Source of the DNA: Burkholderia sp. BCC1644
GTDB taxonomy: Bacteria; Pseudomonadota; Gammaproteobacteria; Burkholderiales; Burkholderiaceae
DNA: 64,000 nucleotides
Direction of reading: 5' to 3'
Assembly: GCF_902833225.1 (NCBI RefSeq)
Contig: NZ_CADFEI010000008.1
Location: forward strand, 310,001-374,000
Below the pieces are notes generated by a model. The model saw only the letters and a list, made by a program, of their open reading frames with translations, did no database searches and was not told the origin of the DNA. This document shows, piece by piece, positions 8,184 through 17,083 of the stretch. Numbering within the stretch: the stretch's first letter is position 1; the number at the start of each line of letters is the position of its first letter. The position numbers were made by a program, and so were the translations under genes.

Positions 8184-9263
8184 GTGTTTCTCAAGAATGC
8201 TTGGTACGTGGCGTGCACACCCGATGAAATCGACGGCAAGCCGCTGGGCCGCAAGATCTGCAACGAGTCGATGGTGTTTTACCGCGCGGCGGACGGCCAG
8301 GTCGCCGCGCTCGAGGACTTCTGCCCGCACCGTGGCGCGCCGCTGTCGCTGGGATTCGTGCGCGACGGCGTACTGGTGTGCGGCTATCACGGGCTGGAAA
8401 TGGGTTGCAACGGCAAGGCGGCCGGCATGCCGGGCCAGCGGGTCGGCGGCTTCCCGTCGATTCGCAGCTTTCCGGTGGTCGAGCGGTACGGATTCATCTG
8501 GGTCTGGCCGGGCGATGCGTCGGAAGCCGATCCGGCCAGGCTGCCCGCGCTGGCGTGGGCCGAGGATCCGGCCTGGGCGCACGGCGGCGGCCTGTATCAC
8601 ATCCGTTGCGACTACCGGCTGATGATCGACAACCTGATGGACCTCACGCACGAAACCTACGTGCATGCGACGAGCATCGGCCAGAAGGAAATCGACGAAG
8701 CGCCGCCGAAGACGACCAGCCACGGCGACGAAGTCGTCACGAGCCGCTTCATGGAGAACGTGATGCCGCCGCCGTTCTGGCAGATGGGGTTGCGCGGCAA
8801 CGGCCTGGCCGACGACGTGCCGGTCGATCGCTGGCAGATCTGCCGCTTCACGCCGCCGAGCCACGTGATGATCGAGGTCGGCGTCGCGCATGCGGGCCAC
8901 GGCGGCTACGACGCGCCGGCCGACCTGAAGGCATCGTCGATCGTGGTCGATTTCATCACGCCCGAGACGGATACCTCGATCTGGTACTTCTGGGGCATGG
9001 CGCGCAACTTCCGGCCCGACGATCACGCGTTGACCGCCGAGATCCGCGAAGGCCAGGGCAAGATCTTCGCCGAGGATCTCGAGATGCTCGAGCGCCAGCA
9101 GCTCAACCTGGAAAAGTGGCCCGACCGCAAGCTGCTCAAGCTCAACATCGACGCCGGCGGCGTGCTGTCGCGCAAGGTGATCGAGCGGCTGCTCGCCGAC
9201 GAGAACGCATCGAGTCCGCAGCGGCCCGTGATCCCGGTTGCGCCTGTCAGGGAGGCGTCATGA
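8184..9263 (+). CDS. Rieske non-heme iron oxygenase, vanillate O-demethylase-like
   Basis: A 359-residue oxygenase alpha subunit starting at GTG 8184 (MFLKNAWYVA), the usual start of VanA-type proteins. AAGGAG lies nine bases upstream, so an earlier ATG at 8142 is not preferred. The Rieske cluster ligands are Cys47/His49 (FCPHRG) and Cys66/His69 (VCGYHG). The mononuclear iron site is at His156 and His161, with the bridging Asp153 (NLMDLTHETYVH). Such enzymes demethylate methoxy-benzoates or hydroxylate aromatic acids with electrons from the reductase encoded next (4-bp ATGA overlap). The true substrate is not shown by the sequence; vanillate is the nearest family guess. Confidence 0.9.
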   Translation: MFLKNAWYVACTPDEIDGKPLGRKICNESMVFYRAADGQVAALEDFCPHRGAPLSLGFVRDGVLVCGYHGLEMGCNGKAAGMPGQRVGGFPSIRSFPVVERYGFIWVWPGDASEADPARLPALAWAEDPAWAHGGGLYHIRCDYRLMIDNLMDLTHETYVHATSIGQKEIDEAPPKTTSHGDEVVTSRFMENVMPPPFWQMGLRGNGLADDVPVDRWQICRFTPPSHVMIEVGVAHAGHGGYDAPADLKASSIVVDFITPETDTSIWYFWGMARNFRPDDHALTAEIREGQGKIFAEDLEMLERQQLNLEKWPDRKLLKLNIDAGGVLSRKVIERLLADENASSPQRPVIPVAPVREAS

Positions 9264-10225
9264 GCGCCGCCACCCTGACGGTGCGGGTGGCCCGCAAATG
9301 GCAGGAAGCGCGCGACATCTGCGGCTTCGAATTCGTCAGCGATGACGGTTCGCCGTTGCCGCGCTTCGACGCCGGCGCCCATATCGACGTGCATCTGCCC
9401 GGCGGCTTCGTGCGCCAGTATTCGCTGTGCAACCACCCGGAGCGAGGGAATCGCTATCAGATCGCCGTGCTGCGCGATGCCGACGGCCGCGGCGGGTCGC
9501 GCGCCATTCACGACGAAGTCCGGCAAGGCGATACCGTGCGGATCGGCGTGCCGCGCAATCAATTTCCGCTCGCCCCCGATGCCCCGCACCACCTGTTGCT
9601 CGCGGGCGGAATCGGCGTCACGCCGATCCTCAGCATGGCGGAACGGTTGTTCTCGTCGGGCATGCCGTTCGACCTGCACTACTGCGCGCGCTCGACCGAT
9701 CGCATGGCATTCGTCGAGCGCATCAACACAGCCGGGTTTCGCGATCGCACCCGCTTCCACGTCGACGACGGCGCCCCCGAGCAACGCTTCGACCTGGCCG
9801 CCGTGCTCGCCGCCGCGCCGGAAGGCACGCACCTGTACGTATGCGGCCCGCGCGGCTTCATGGACGCAGTGCTGAACGCCGCGCGCACGCGCAGCTGGGC
9901 CGAAGCGCGGCTGCACTACGAATTCTTCGGCGGCGCCGTGGCGTCGTCCGGCGCGGACCGTGCGTTCCAGGTCCGGATCGCGAGCAGCGGCAAGGTCATC
10001 GACGTGCCGGCCGAATGCACGGTCATCGCGGCGCTGGCGGCGAACGGCGTCGACGTGCTGACGTCGTGCGAGCAAGGCGTATGCGGCACCTGCGTGACGC
10101 GCGTGCTCGAAGGCGAGCCCGATCATCGCGATTCGTACCTCACCGAAGCGGAACAGGCGGCCGGCGACCAGTTCATGCCGTGCTGTTCGCGATCGCGAAG
10201 CGACCTGCTGGTACTCGATCTGTAG
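9260..10225 (+). CDS. Ferredoxin reductase for the Rieske oxygenases (VanB/phthalate-reductase type)
   Basis: A 321-residue iron-sulfur flavoprotein. The order is flavin domain (RQYSLCNHP near 53), NAD domain (LLLAGGIGVTPILSMAERL near 115 and YVCGPRGFMD near 195) and a C-terminal plant-type 2Fe-2S domain (SCEQGVCGTC near 270, final Cys in FMPCCSRS). This order is that of phthalate dioxygenase reductase and VanB. It moves electrons from NADH to the Rieske oxygenase. Its ATG overlaps the stop of the oxygenase gene, and GGAGG lies just upstream. It is the only reductase here, so it may serve both oxygenases of the cluster. Confidence 0.92.
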   Translation: MSAATLTVRVARKWQEARDICGFEFVSDDGSPLPRFDAGAHIDVHLPGGFVRQYSLCNHPERGNRYQIAVLRDADGRGGSRAIHDEVRQGDTVRIGVPRNQFPLAPDAPHHLLLAGGIGVTPILSMAERLFSSGMPFDLHYCARSTDRMAFVERINTAGFRDRTRFHVDDGAPEQRFDLAAVLAAAPEGTHLYVCGPRGFMDAVLNAARTRSWAEARLHYEFFGGAVASSGADRAFQVRIASSGKVIDVPAECTVIAALAANGVDVLTSCEQGVCGTCVTRVLEGEPDHRDSYLTEAEQAAGDQFMPCCSRSRSDLLVLDL

Positions 10226-10281
10226 ATCTGCAGACGGACCGCCCGACCCGCGGCGGCCAACCACAATACTGGAGACGATCA

Positions 10282-11343
10282 ATGGAGCAACATGCCCGAC
10301 CACCGATCAATACGACTCATTTCCCGATGGACCGCTGGTGGGTTGCCGCGCTGTCGTCCGAACTGACGGACAAACCCGTCGCCCGCACGCTGCTCGGCCG
10401 CCCGGTCGTCCTGTTCCGGTTGCCGTCCGGGGAAGTCGGCGCGCTGGAGGATCGCTGCTGCCACAAGTCGCTGCCGCTGTCGTGCGGCTCGCTCGAGGCG
10501 CGCGGCCTGCGCTGCGGCTATCACGGCCTGCTGTTCGACCGCGGCGGCGCATGCGTGGAGATTCCCGGCCAGGAGCGGATTCCGGCGAAAGCGTGCGTGT
10601 CGTCGTATCCGGTGCAGGAACAGGACGAGATCGTGTGGATCTGGATCGGCGCCGATGCGCACGCTCAACCGACAAGCGCGCCGCCGCGCTACGCGTTCCA
10701 CACTGATCCGCAGTACCGGTTCGGCGGCGGCAACTACCATTACGACGCGCCGTATCAACTGATCCACGACAACCTGATGGACCTCAGCCACCTCGGCTAC
10801 GTCCATCTGAAAACGATCGGCGGCAACGCGCAGCTGCACATGGGCGCGGAAACCCGCGTCGGCAGCGACGGCGACACGGTGACGCTGGTTCGCCTGATGC
10901 CGGATTCCGACCCGCCGCCGACCTACACCGCCGCATGGCCGTTCGCGGGCCGCGTCGATCGCTGGCAGGAAATCGAGTTTCACGTGTCGCACATCCGGAT
11001 CTGGACCGGCGCGATGGACGCCGGCACCGGCGACCTGCACGATCCGGCGCGCGGCGGCTTTCACATGCGCGGCTTCCACGGCATCACGCCCGAGACGGAA
11101 ACGACGACGCATTACTTCTGGACCGTCGCGACCAATCCGCAACACGACGTGGAACGCGTCGCGCAAACGGTCATCGAGCAATCCGCGGCGACGTTCGACG
11201 AGGACAAGACCGTGATCGAAGCGCAATACCGGAATCAGCTGCGCTTTCCGGCCGGCCGCCAGATCGACATTCACGTCGACGCGGGCCCCAATCGCGCGCG
11301 GCGCGTGATCGAGCGGCTGCTGCTGCAACCCGAACCCGCGTAA
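10282..11343 (+). CDS. Second Rieske oxygenase alpha subunit, aromatic O-demethylase family
   Basis: A 353-residue protein beginning at ATG 10282 after ctggagacgatca. Rieske ligands are Cys59/His61 (DRCCHKS) and Cys78/His81 (RCGYHG). The catalytic iron site is Asp167, His170 and His175 (NLMDLSHLGYVH). It is related to, but clearly different from, the oxygenase at 8184 (insertions in the linker, C-terminus RVIERLLLQ). It follows the reductase by 56 bp and is probably in the same transcript. Two oxygenases with one reductase suggest two related methoxylated or chlorinated aromatic substrates, or two steps of one pathway. The substrate is unknown. Confidence 0.88.
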   Translation: MEQHARPPINTTHFPMDRWWVAALSSELTDKPVARTLLGRPVVLFRLPSGEVGALEDRCCHKSLPLSCGSLEARGLRCGYHGLLFDRGGACVEIPGQERIPAKACVSSYPVQEQDEIVWIWIGADAHAQPTSAPPRYAFHTDPQYRFGGGNYHYDAPYQLIHDNLMDLSHLGYVHLKTIGGNAQLHMGAETRVGSDGDTVTLVRLMPDSDPPPTYTAAWPFAGRVDRWQEIEFHVSHIRIWTGAMDAGTGDLHDPARGGFHMRGFHGITPETETTTHYFWTVATNPQHDVERVAQTVIEQSAATFDEDKTVIEAQYRNQLRFPAGRQIDIHVDAGPNRARRVIERLLLQPEPA

Positions 11344-11348
11344 GCATC

Positions 11349-11388
11349 GCGCGGGCTGGCGGGCCCTGGGGTGGCGGCCGGCCCGCGC
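11349..11388 (+). terminator. Possible terminator after the second Rieske oxygenase
   Basis: GCGCGGGC (11349-11356) pairs exactly with GCCCGCGC (11381-11388), with further GC-rich pairing inside. It lies 5 bp after the stop. No clean U-run follows, so it may only weaken read-through into the transporter gene. Confidence 0.35.
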
Positions 11389-11475
11389 ATTCGCATTCGC
11401 TTTCGTCCCCTTCTTTACCGTGGCTTCGATTCCATCCAATTTGATTAGTCATACTATTTTTCAAGGATCTTTGAC

Positions 11476-12813
11476 GTGAGCGCAAGTATCCGCAATACGA
11501 TCGACGAATCCCCGATGAGCGTGTTCCAGACGATGGCGGTCACGGCCTGCGTCGTGCTGAACATGCTCGACGGCTTCGACGTGCTGGCCATCGCGTTTGC
11601 CGCGCCGCATCTGGCGGCCGAATGGAAACTGAGCGGCAAGGAAATCGGCCTGCTGCTGAGTGCCGGGCTGGCCGGCATGGGTATCGGCTCGGTGCTGATC
11701 GCGCCGCTGGCCGACCGCGTCGGCCGCCGCCGCATCATCCTGCTCTGCCTCGCCGTGATCTCGACCGGGATGCTCGCCTGCGCGGCCACGCACAGCACGC
11801 TGCAACTCGCCATCGCGCGTGCGTACACGGGGCTCGGCATCGGCGGCATGCTGGCGAGCCTGACCGTCATCAGCGGCGAGTACGCGTCGAACAAATGGCG
11901 CAGCGCCGCGATCGGCATGCAGTCGACCGGCTATGCGATCGGCGCCACCGCCGGCGGCGTCATCGCCGGCTACCTGCTGTCGACGTGGGGATGGCGCAGC
12001 GTGTTCGCGTTCGGCGGCATCCTGACCTTGCTGTCGATCCCGATGGTGCTCGCGCTGTTGCCGGAATCGCTCGACTTCCTGCTGGCGCGGCGTCCGGACA
12101 ACGCGCTGCAGAAAATCAACCGCATCCTCGCGAGAATGAAGCGCGCGCCGATCGACACGCTGCCGTCCTCCTTCATCGACTCGGCGAACCCCGCGTCGAG
12201 CTGGACAGCCGTGCTGCGCGCACCGCTTGCGCGCCGCACGATCGCATTGTGGATCGCGTTCTTCCTCGTGATGGGCAGCTTCTACTTCGTCGTGAGCTGG
12301 ACGCCGAAGCTGCTGGTCCAGGCCGGGCTGTCGGCATCGCAGGGCGTAACCGGCGGCGTACTGCTCAACCTCGGCGGCATTGCGGGCGCGTCGCTCTTCA
12401 GCCTGCTGTCGACGTGGTTCGGCCTGCGCAACCTGCTCGGCGCGACGCTGCTGCTCGGCGGCGTACTGATGGTCGTGTTCGGCGCGAACACGGGCTCGCT
12501 CGGCATCGGAATGACCGTCGGCGTGTTCCTCGGCGCCGTGATCAATGCGTGCGTGGCCGGCATGTATGCGCTGTCGCCGACGCCGTACCCCGCCGAAATC
12601 CGCACGACCGGCATCGGCCTCGCGGTCGGCATCGGCCGCCTCGGCGCCATCCTGTCGCCGATGACGGTCGGTGCGCTGCTGGACGACGGCTGGTCCGTTT
12701 CCCACCTCTACCTCGCGTTCCTCGTGCCGATGGCCGGCGCGGCGATCGCCGTCGCCGTGGCGGGCACGCGTGCCGCGGCGCCGCGCAGGCAACGCGACCC
12801 GGCGATGTCGTAA
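11476..12813 (+). CDS. MFS aromatic-acid:proton symporter (AAHS family, PcaK/VanK-like)
   Basis: A 445-residue inner-membrane carrier with 12 predicted hydrophobic segments. The first helix has LNMLDGFDVLAIAFAAPH, containing the DGFD motif of aromatic-acid symporters. The MFS loop motif GSVLIAPLADRVGRRR is between helices 2 and 3. The start is GTG 11476, with AAGGA eight bases upstream. It sits in the oxygenase cluster between the Rieske genes and a porin, so it most likely brings the methoxylated benzoate-type substrate across the inner membrane. The exact ligand cannot be read from the sequence. Confidence 0.88.
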   Translation: MSASIRNTIDESPMSVFQTMAVTACVVLNMLDGFDVLAIAFAAPHLAAEWKLSGKEIGLLLSAGLAGMGIGSVLIAPLADRVGRRRIILLCLAVISTGMLACAATHSTLQLAIARAYTGLGIGGMLASLTVISGEYASNKWRSAAIGMQSTGYAIGATAGGVIAGYLLSTWGWRSVFAFGGILTLLSIPMVLALLPESLDFLLARRPDNALQKINRILARMKRAPIDTLPSSFIDSANPASSWTAVLRAPLARRTIALWIAFFLVMGSFYFVVSWTPKLLVQAGLSASQGVTGGVLLNLGGIAGASLFSLLSTWFGLRNLLGATLLLGGVLMVVFGANTGSLGIGMTVGVFLGAVINACVAGMYALSPTPYPAEIRTTGIGLAVGIGRLGAILSPMTVGALLDDGWSVSHLYLAFLVPMAGAAIAVAVAGTRAAAPRRQRDPAMS

Positions 12814-12914
12814 CACGCGACGCCCGCAGTCTTGCCGATACCCGTCGGCATCCCGGATACGTCCGGGCATTACAAAAATCAATAAGCATATCTACATACT
12901 GTTTGGAGACAGCC

Positions 12915-14009
12915 ATGAAAACGAAACTGGGCGTCGCATTCGCGACGGCGATGGCGCTGGCCGGACCGGCTTGCGCACAAAGCAGCGTCACGCTGTACGG
13001 GATCATCGATACCGGCGTGTCCTACTACAACAACGCAGCGCACGGTGGATCGTTCACGGGCGTGCCGACGCTGACCGGCGAGGTGCCGTCACGGTGGGGG
13101 TTGAGAGGCACCGAGGATCTCGGCGGCGGCTACCAGGCCTTCTTCGTGCTCGAGAACGGCTTCCAGCCCGGCACCGGCGCGCTGAACTACGGCGGGCGCC
13201 TGTTCGGGCGACAGGCGAACGTCGGCGTGAACAGTCCGTTCGGCGCGCTGACCCTCGGCCGCCAGATGAACATGTCGATGATCGTGCTGACCAATGCCGA
13301 CGTGATCGGCCCGTCGATTCACTCCATGGCGGATTTCGACTCCTATCTGCCGAACGCGCGCAGCGACAACGCGATCGGCTACAAGGGTACGTTCCACGGC
13401 GTGACGCTCGGCGCCACCTACAGCTTCGGCCGCGACGCAGCCGGGCCGGCGGGGCCATCAGCGACCGGCTGCGCCGGACAGGTGCCCGGCGACATCGTCG
13501 CTTGCCGCCAGTACACGGCGATGCTCGCGTACGACGCGAGCAATTTCGGGCTTGCCGCGTCGCACGACGTGATGCGCGGCGGCGGCGGTGCACTCGCGCC
13601 GCTGAACAATCCGGCGTACACCGACACGCGCGACATCGTCGCCGCCTACGTGAAGATCGGCCCCGCGAAACTGGGCGCCGGGTGGATCCGCCGCAACCTC
13701 GCGGCGGCCGAACACCTGCAGGCCGATATCGTGTTCGCCGGCGGCACGTACTATGCGACGCCCTACCTCGCGCTCGATCTCCAGGGCGTCCGCTACCTGC
13801 AACGCCGCGAGAACGGCGAAGGCGGCACGAATGCCACGCTGCTCGTCGGACGCGCGAACTATTTCCTGTCGAAGCGGACGACCGTCTATACGTCGGCGGG
13901 CTACATGTTCAACAGCAGGCTGGCCGCGAACGCGGTCGCCGCCGGCGGAACGGTCGGTACCGGGATGAACCAGCTCGGCGTGATGGCCGGCATCCAGCAG
14001 AAGTTCTGA
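12915..14009 (+). CDS. Outer-membrane porin (OmpC-like, beta-proteobacterial type)
   Basis: A 364-residue porin with a signal peptide ending in PACAQ|SSVTLYG. The mature start SSVTLYGIIDTGVSYYNN and the end GVMAGIQQKF, with a terminal phenylalanine, are the standard ends of Burkholderia trimeric porins. SRWGLRGTEDLGGGYQAFFVLENGF is the conserved strand 3-4 region (quoted here in sense only; key residues are the G-rich turn and the ENGF end). It probably gives passage to the aromatic acid used by this cluster. The ATG follows tttggagacagcc. It is the last gene before a convergent small gene. Confidence 0.93.
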   Translation: MKTKLGVAFATAMALAGPACAQSSVTLYGIIDTGVSYYNNAAHGGSFTGVPTLTGEVPSRWGLRGTEDLGGGYQAFFVLENGFQPGTGALNYGGRLFGRQANVGVNSPFGALTLGRQMNMSMIVLTNADVIGPSIHSMADFDSYLPNARSDNAIGYKGTFHGVTLGATYSFGRDAAGPAGPSATGCAGQVPGDIVACRQYTAMLAYDASNFGLAASHDVMRGGGGALAPLNNPAYTDTRDIVAAYVKIGPAKLGAGWIRRNLAAAEHLQADIVFAGGTYYATPYLALDLQGVRYLQRRENGEGGTNATLLVGRANYFLSKRTTVYTSAGYMFNSRLAANAVAAGGTVGTGMNQLGVMAGIQQKF

Positions 14010-14035
14010 ACGCCGGACACCGCAGCAACGCATCC

Positions 14036-14482
14036 TCAATCGGCGAGCCGGCAATGCGAGAGCTTCAACCCCGGCAGCACCGGCGCGTCGATATAACCCT
14101 CGTTCACGCAACTGAAGCGGAAAGCAGCCGACGTGACGAACGGCTTGATCTCGCCGCCGGGGAATTTCGGCTTCAGCGCATCCTGGTCGGCCACGTCGAA
14201 ATGCGTATCGAACTGCTCGCCGTCGGCCGTCAGCGCGCCGAAGTAGGTGCCGCCCGGGTCGCCGCCCATCCGGATCACGGCGCCGACGAACGCGAGGCGC
14301 TTGCCGTCGTACTTCGCCTTCGCGGCGGCCATGTCCTGCGTATAAGCCTCGATCACGGCGCCGTAATGCGCGGCGATCGCGGGTTCGGCGTCCGAAGCCG
14401 CGCAAGCGGCCTGGTGAACGCCCGCCAGCAGCGTGCATGCCGCAAGCGCGGCCGCCGCGAACGGCGCGGATATCTTTTTCAA
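14036..14482 (-). CDS. Exported protein with a possible tRNA_anti-like (OB-fold) domain
   Basis: 148 residues from a TTG start with GGGAGA six bases upstream. The signal peptide has a KK start and hydrophobic core, ending near VHQAACAA. The mature part has the pattern IEAYTQDMAAAKAKYDGKRL followed by FVGAVI, which resembles exported OB-fold proteins of the tRNA_anti-like family (Y...D...A..KY.GK.l.v.G.V); this match is from memory. Two cysteines near the end (RFSC and LSHC) may pair in the periplasm. The gene converges on the porin and its role is unknown. A longer TTG-started frame to 14533 exists but has no ribosome site. Confidence 0.6.
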   Translation of the reverse strand: MKKISAPFAAAALAACTLLAGVHQAACAASDAEPAIAAHYGAVIEAYTQDMAAAKAKYDGKRLAFVGAVIRMGGDPGGTYFGALTADGEQFDTHFDVADQDALKPKFPGGEIKPFVTSAAFRFSCVNEGYIDAPVLPGLKLSHCRLAD

Positions 14483-14559
14483 GGTTGGTCTCCCGTCCAG
14501 CGTGGTGGTTGAAGTGATTGAAGCCCGGCGCAACGCCGGATGAATTCGCTTCCGTTGCT

Positions 14560-14664
14560 TTAATCGTTCGAATGGCGGAATACGGCTGCGATCACTTCGT
14601 CACCCGCATGGTCGTGCGCGATGCGTAGCGCCGCGCGGAACGCGACGTGACAGGAAGATGACAT
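14560..14664 (-). CDS. Possible 34-residue small protein
   Basis: ATG-started frame MSSSCHVAFRAALRIAHDHA followed by GDEVIAAVFRHSND, stop TAA. It is preceded by a G-rich stretch (accgggggccgcacc) that could act as ribosome site. The composition (amphipathic helix, one Cys, His-rich) looks protein-like and the codons have G/C third bases, but the frame is short. It would lie upstream of, and in line with, the exported OB-fold gene. Confidence 0.3.
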   Translation of the reverse strand: MSSSCHVAFRAALRIAHDHAGDEVIAAVFRHSND

Positions 14665-14783
14665 GGTGCGGCCCCCGGTTCTCTCATTGAATTTCACTGC
14701 GTCTGATTTTGGCCGCTACGGTAGCAGACGGCCGGCGGCCCGGCAACCGAAGCCCGTGCGCCGCTGGATATCGCTTTACAATT

Positions 14784-14802
14784 GCAAATGATTCTCATTA
14801 CA
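14784..14802. promoter_or_regulatory. Fur box upstream of the TonB-dependent receptor gene
   Basis: gcaaatgattctcattaca matches the 19-bp Fur consensus (gataatgataatcattatc) at most positions and lies about 80 bp before the receptor start. It indicates iron-repressed expression. Confidence 0.75.
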
Positions 14803-14880
14803 TATATCATGCGCAACCTGGCCGCAACAAAACGCCGCGGCCCGCGACACGATCCTTAGTACTCCATCCTGCCTCGATTC

Positions 14881-17049
14881 ATGCCATCCCGTCGAACGCC
14901 CCGCCGCGCCCGGACCCTGCGTCCGTGGCACGCAAGCCTGCCTGCCCTGATCACCCTGTGCGCCGCGAGCGGCGCGCATGCGGCCAGCGCCGAACCCGTC
15001 ACGCCCGCATCGACTCCCACGACGTCCGCCGGGCAAGAACTCCCGGCGATCAGCGTCAACGCATCGTCGGCCGTCGACCCGACGGTCGGTTACCAGCCGC
15101 GCACCACCAGCATCGCGGGCGGCGACGACCGTTCGCTGAAGGAGATTCCGCAATCGGTCGCGGTGGTCAGCAGCAGCGTGATGCAGGATCAGCAGGCGCG
15201 CTCGCTCGACGACGTGCTCGGCAACATCAGCGGCGTCACGCAGACGAACACGCTCGGCGGCACGCGCGACGCGTTCATCAAGCGCGGCTTCGGATCGAAC
15301 AACGACGGCTCGGTGCTCGTCGACGGCGTGCGCACGCCGGTGCTGCACAGCTATCTCGCGACGATCGACCGCGTCGAGGTGCTGAAGGGCCCGGCCTCGC
15401 TGCTGTACGGGATGCAGGATCCCGGCGGCGTGATCAACCTCGTCACGCGCAAGCCGGAAGACACGTTCGGCGGCTCGATCTCCGCGTCGCGCACGAGCCA
15501 CGGCGGCAGCAGCGCGCAGTTCGATCTCACGGGCCCGCTCGGCAAGCCGGGCCAGGTCGCGGGCGGCACGCTCGCGTTCCGGCTGACCGGCGAATACGAC
15601 ACGAGCCGCTACTGGCGCAGCTTCGGCCGCGAACGCAACGCGCTGATCGCGCCCGCGCTGTCCTGGCACGACGCGAACACGTCGATCGACGTCAGCTACC
15701 AGTACGTCGACTACACGATGCCGTTCGATCGCGGCACCGTGCTCGTGAACGGCCAGCTCGACGACGCGTTGCGCTATCGCCGCTACGAGGAAGCGTGGTC
15801 GCAGAGCAGCGGCATCCAGGAAACGCTGCGTACGCGCATCGAGCACCGCTTCTCCGATGCGTGGCGCGTGCGTGCGACCTACGGCTGGGGCCGCGATCGC
15901 TACGACCAGTACATCACCCGCGCGACCGCGTTCAACAGCAGGACCGGCGCGATGACGCGCTCGTCCGATGCGAACCTCGGACGCAACGATTCCGACCAGA
16001 TCGCGACGCTCGGCCTGCTCGGCAACGTGACGCTCGCGGGGATGAACCACGCGATCTACATCGGCGGCGAATACGAGCGGCAGCGCAGCTTTCGCGGCGA
16101 CACGATCCGCGGCAAGGCGACGACCGGCTTCAATCTCTACGATCCCGTATACGGCCTGCTCGCGGCGGGCGGCATACCCAACGCGAAGCAAAGCGATTCG
16201 CGCTCGGTCGTGCATGCGTACTCGACGATCGTGCAGGACTCGGTGAAGATCACCGAGCGCCTCACCGCGGTGGGCGGGCTGCGCTGGGAAAACTGGCAGC
16301 AGGAATCGGGAATGGGGCGGCCGTTCGTGTTCGCCGACCGCTCGCGCGGCAGCGTCTGGCTGCCGCAGTTCGGGCTTGCGTATGCGCTCACGCCGGCGCT
16401 GACCGCCTACGCGAACGTGAGCCGCTCGTTCAAGCCGAACGTCGCATCGAACGTCACCGCGCCGCTCGCGCCGGAATACGGCCGCGTGCTCGAAGCCGGC
16501 CTGAAGTTCAACCTGAAGCCCGGCATCACCGGCACGCTCGCGGCCTACCAGATCGACAAGCGCAACGTCGCGGTCACGGTCGGCGACATCACGTCGACCA
16601 TCGGCACCGCGCGCTCGCGCGGGATCGAGCTAGACGTCGCCGGGCAGATCACGCGCCACCTGAGCGTGATCGGCAGCTATGCCTATACGAACGCGACCGA
16701 TCGCGACAGCAACACGCCGCTCGTCAACGTCGCGCGCCACACGGGCAGCCTGTTCGCCGTGTACGACACGGCCATCGCAAACCTGCCCGGCCGCTGGCGC
16801 TTCGGCGGCGGTGCGCGCCTCGTCGGCGCACGCCCCGGCGACACGGGAAACAGCTTCACGCTGCCCGGCTACGTGACCGTCGACGCGTTCGCGGCGTACG
16901 AAACGACGATCGGCAAGTTCCCGACGCGCTTTCAGCTCAACGTGAAGAACCTGCTCGACAAGACCTACTACCCGTCGAGCAACAACAACCTGATCGTCGC
17001 GGTCGGTGAGCCGCGGCTCGTTACGCTGACGACGACGGTGTCGTTCTGA
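14881..17049 (+). CDS. TonB-dependent siderophore receptor
   Basis: A 722-residue outer-membrane receptor. A basic signal peptide ends near GAHAASAEP. A TonB-box-like stretch ELPAISVNA is near residue 55. The plug domain (SLKEIPQSVAVVSSSVMQDQ, LDDVLGNISGVTQTN, VEVLKGPASLLYGMQDPGGV) is the form seen in siderophore receptors such as FhuE, FpvA and FoxA. The beta barrel follows, with RFQLNVKNLLDKTYYPSS and the final LTTTVSF ending in phenylalanine. It takes up a ferric siderophore using TonB energy. A Fur box lies upstream. No siderophore synthesis gene is nearby, so it may be a xenosiderophore receptor. Confidence 0.93.
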   Translation: MPSRRTPRRARTLRPWHASLPALITLCAASGAHAASAEPVTPASTPTTSAGQELPAISVNASSAVDPTVGYQPRTTSIAGGDDRSLKEIPQSVAVVSSSVMQDQQARSLDDVLGNISGVTQTNTLGGTRDAFIKRGFGSNNDGSVLVDGVRTPVLHSYLATIDRVEVLKGPASLLYGMQDPGGVINLVTRKPEDTFGGSISASRTSHGGSSAQFDLTGPLGKPGQVAGGTLAFRLTGEYDTSRYWRSFGRERNALIAPALSWHDANTSIDVSYQYVDYTMPFDRGTVLVNGQLDDALRYRRYEEAWSQSSGIQETLRTRIEHRFSDAWRVRATYGWGRDRYDQYITRATAFNSRTGAMTRSSDANLGRNDSDQIATLGLLGNVTLAGMNHAIYIGGEYERQRSFRGDTIRGKATTGFNLYDPVYGLLAAGGIPNAKQSDSRSVVHAYSTIVQDSVKITERLTAVGGLRWENWQQESGMGRPFVFADRSRGSVWLPQFGLAYALTPALTAYANVSRSFKPNVASNVTAPLAPEYGRVLEAGLKFNLKPGITGTLAAYQIDKRNVAVTVGDITSTIGTARSRGIELDVAGQITRHLSVIGSYAYTNATDRDSNTPLVNVARHTGSLFAVYDTAIANLPGRWRFGGGARLVGARPGDTGNSFTLPGYVTVDAFAAYETTIGKFPTRFQLNVKNLLDKTYYPSSNNNLIVAVGEPRLVTLTTTVSF

Positions 17050-17083
17050 TGGCCGCGACGCGCGACGACGTTCCGGTTCGGCA

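Noticed and set aside
9427-10281. In-frame extension upstream of the second Rieske oxygenase
   Set aside because: It overlaps the reductase gene in another frame and is Arg-rich; the ATG at 10282 with a ribosome site gives the known family start.
12671-14512. Long plus-strand frame across the porin gene
   Set aside because: Composition is Arg-rich and it is a shadow of the porin frame, which has a signal peptide and porin ends.
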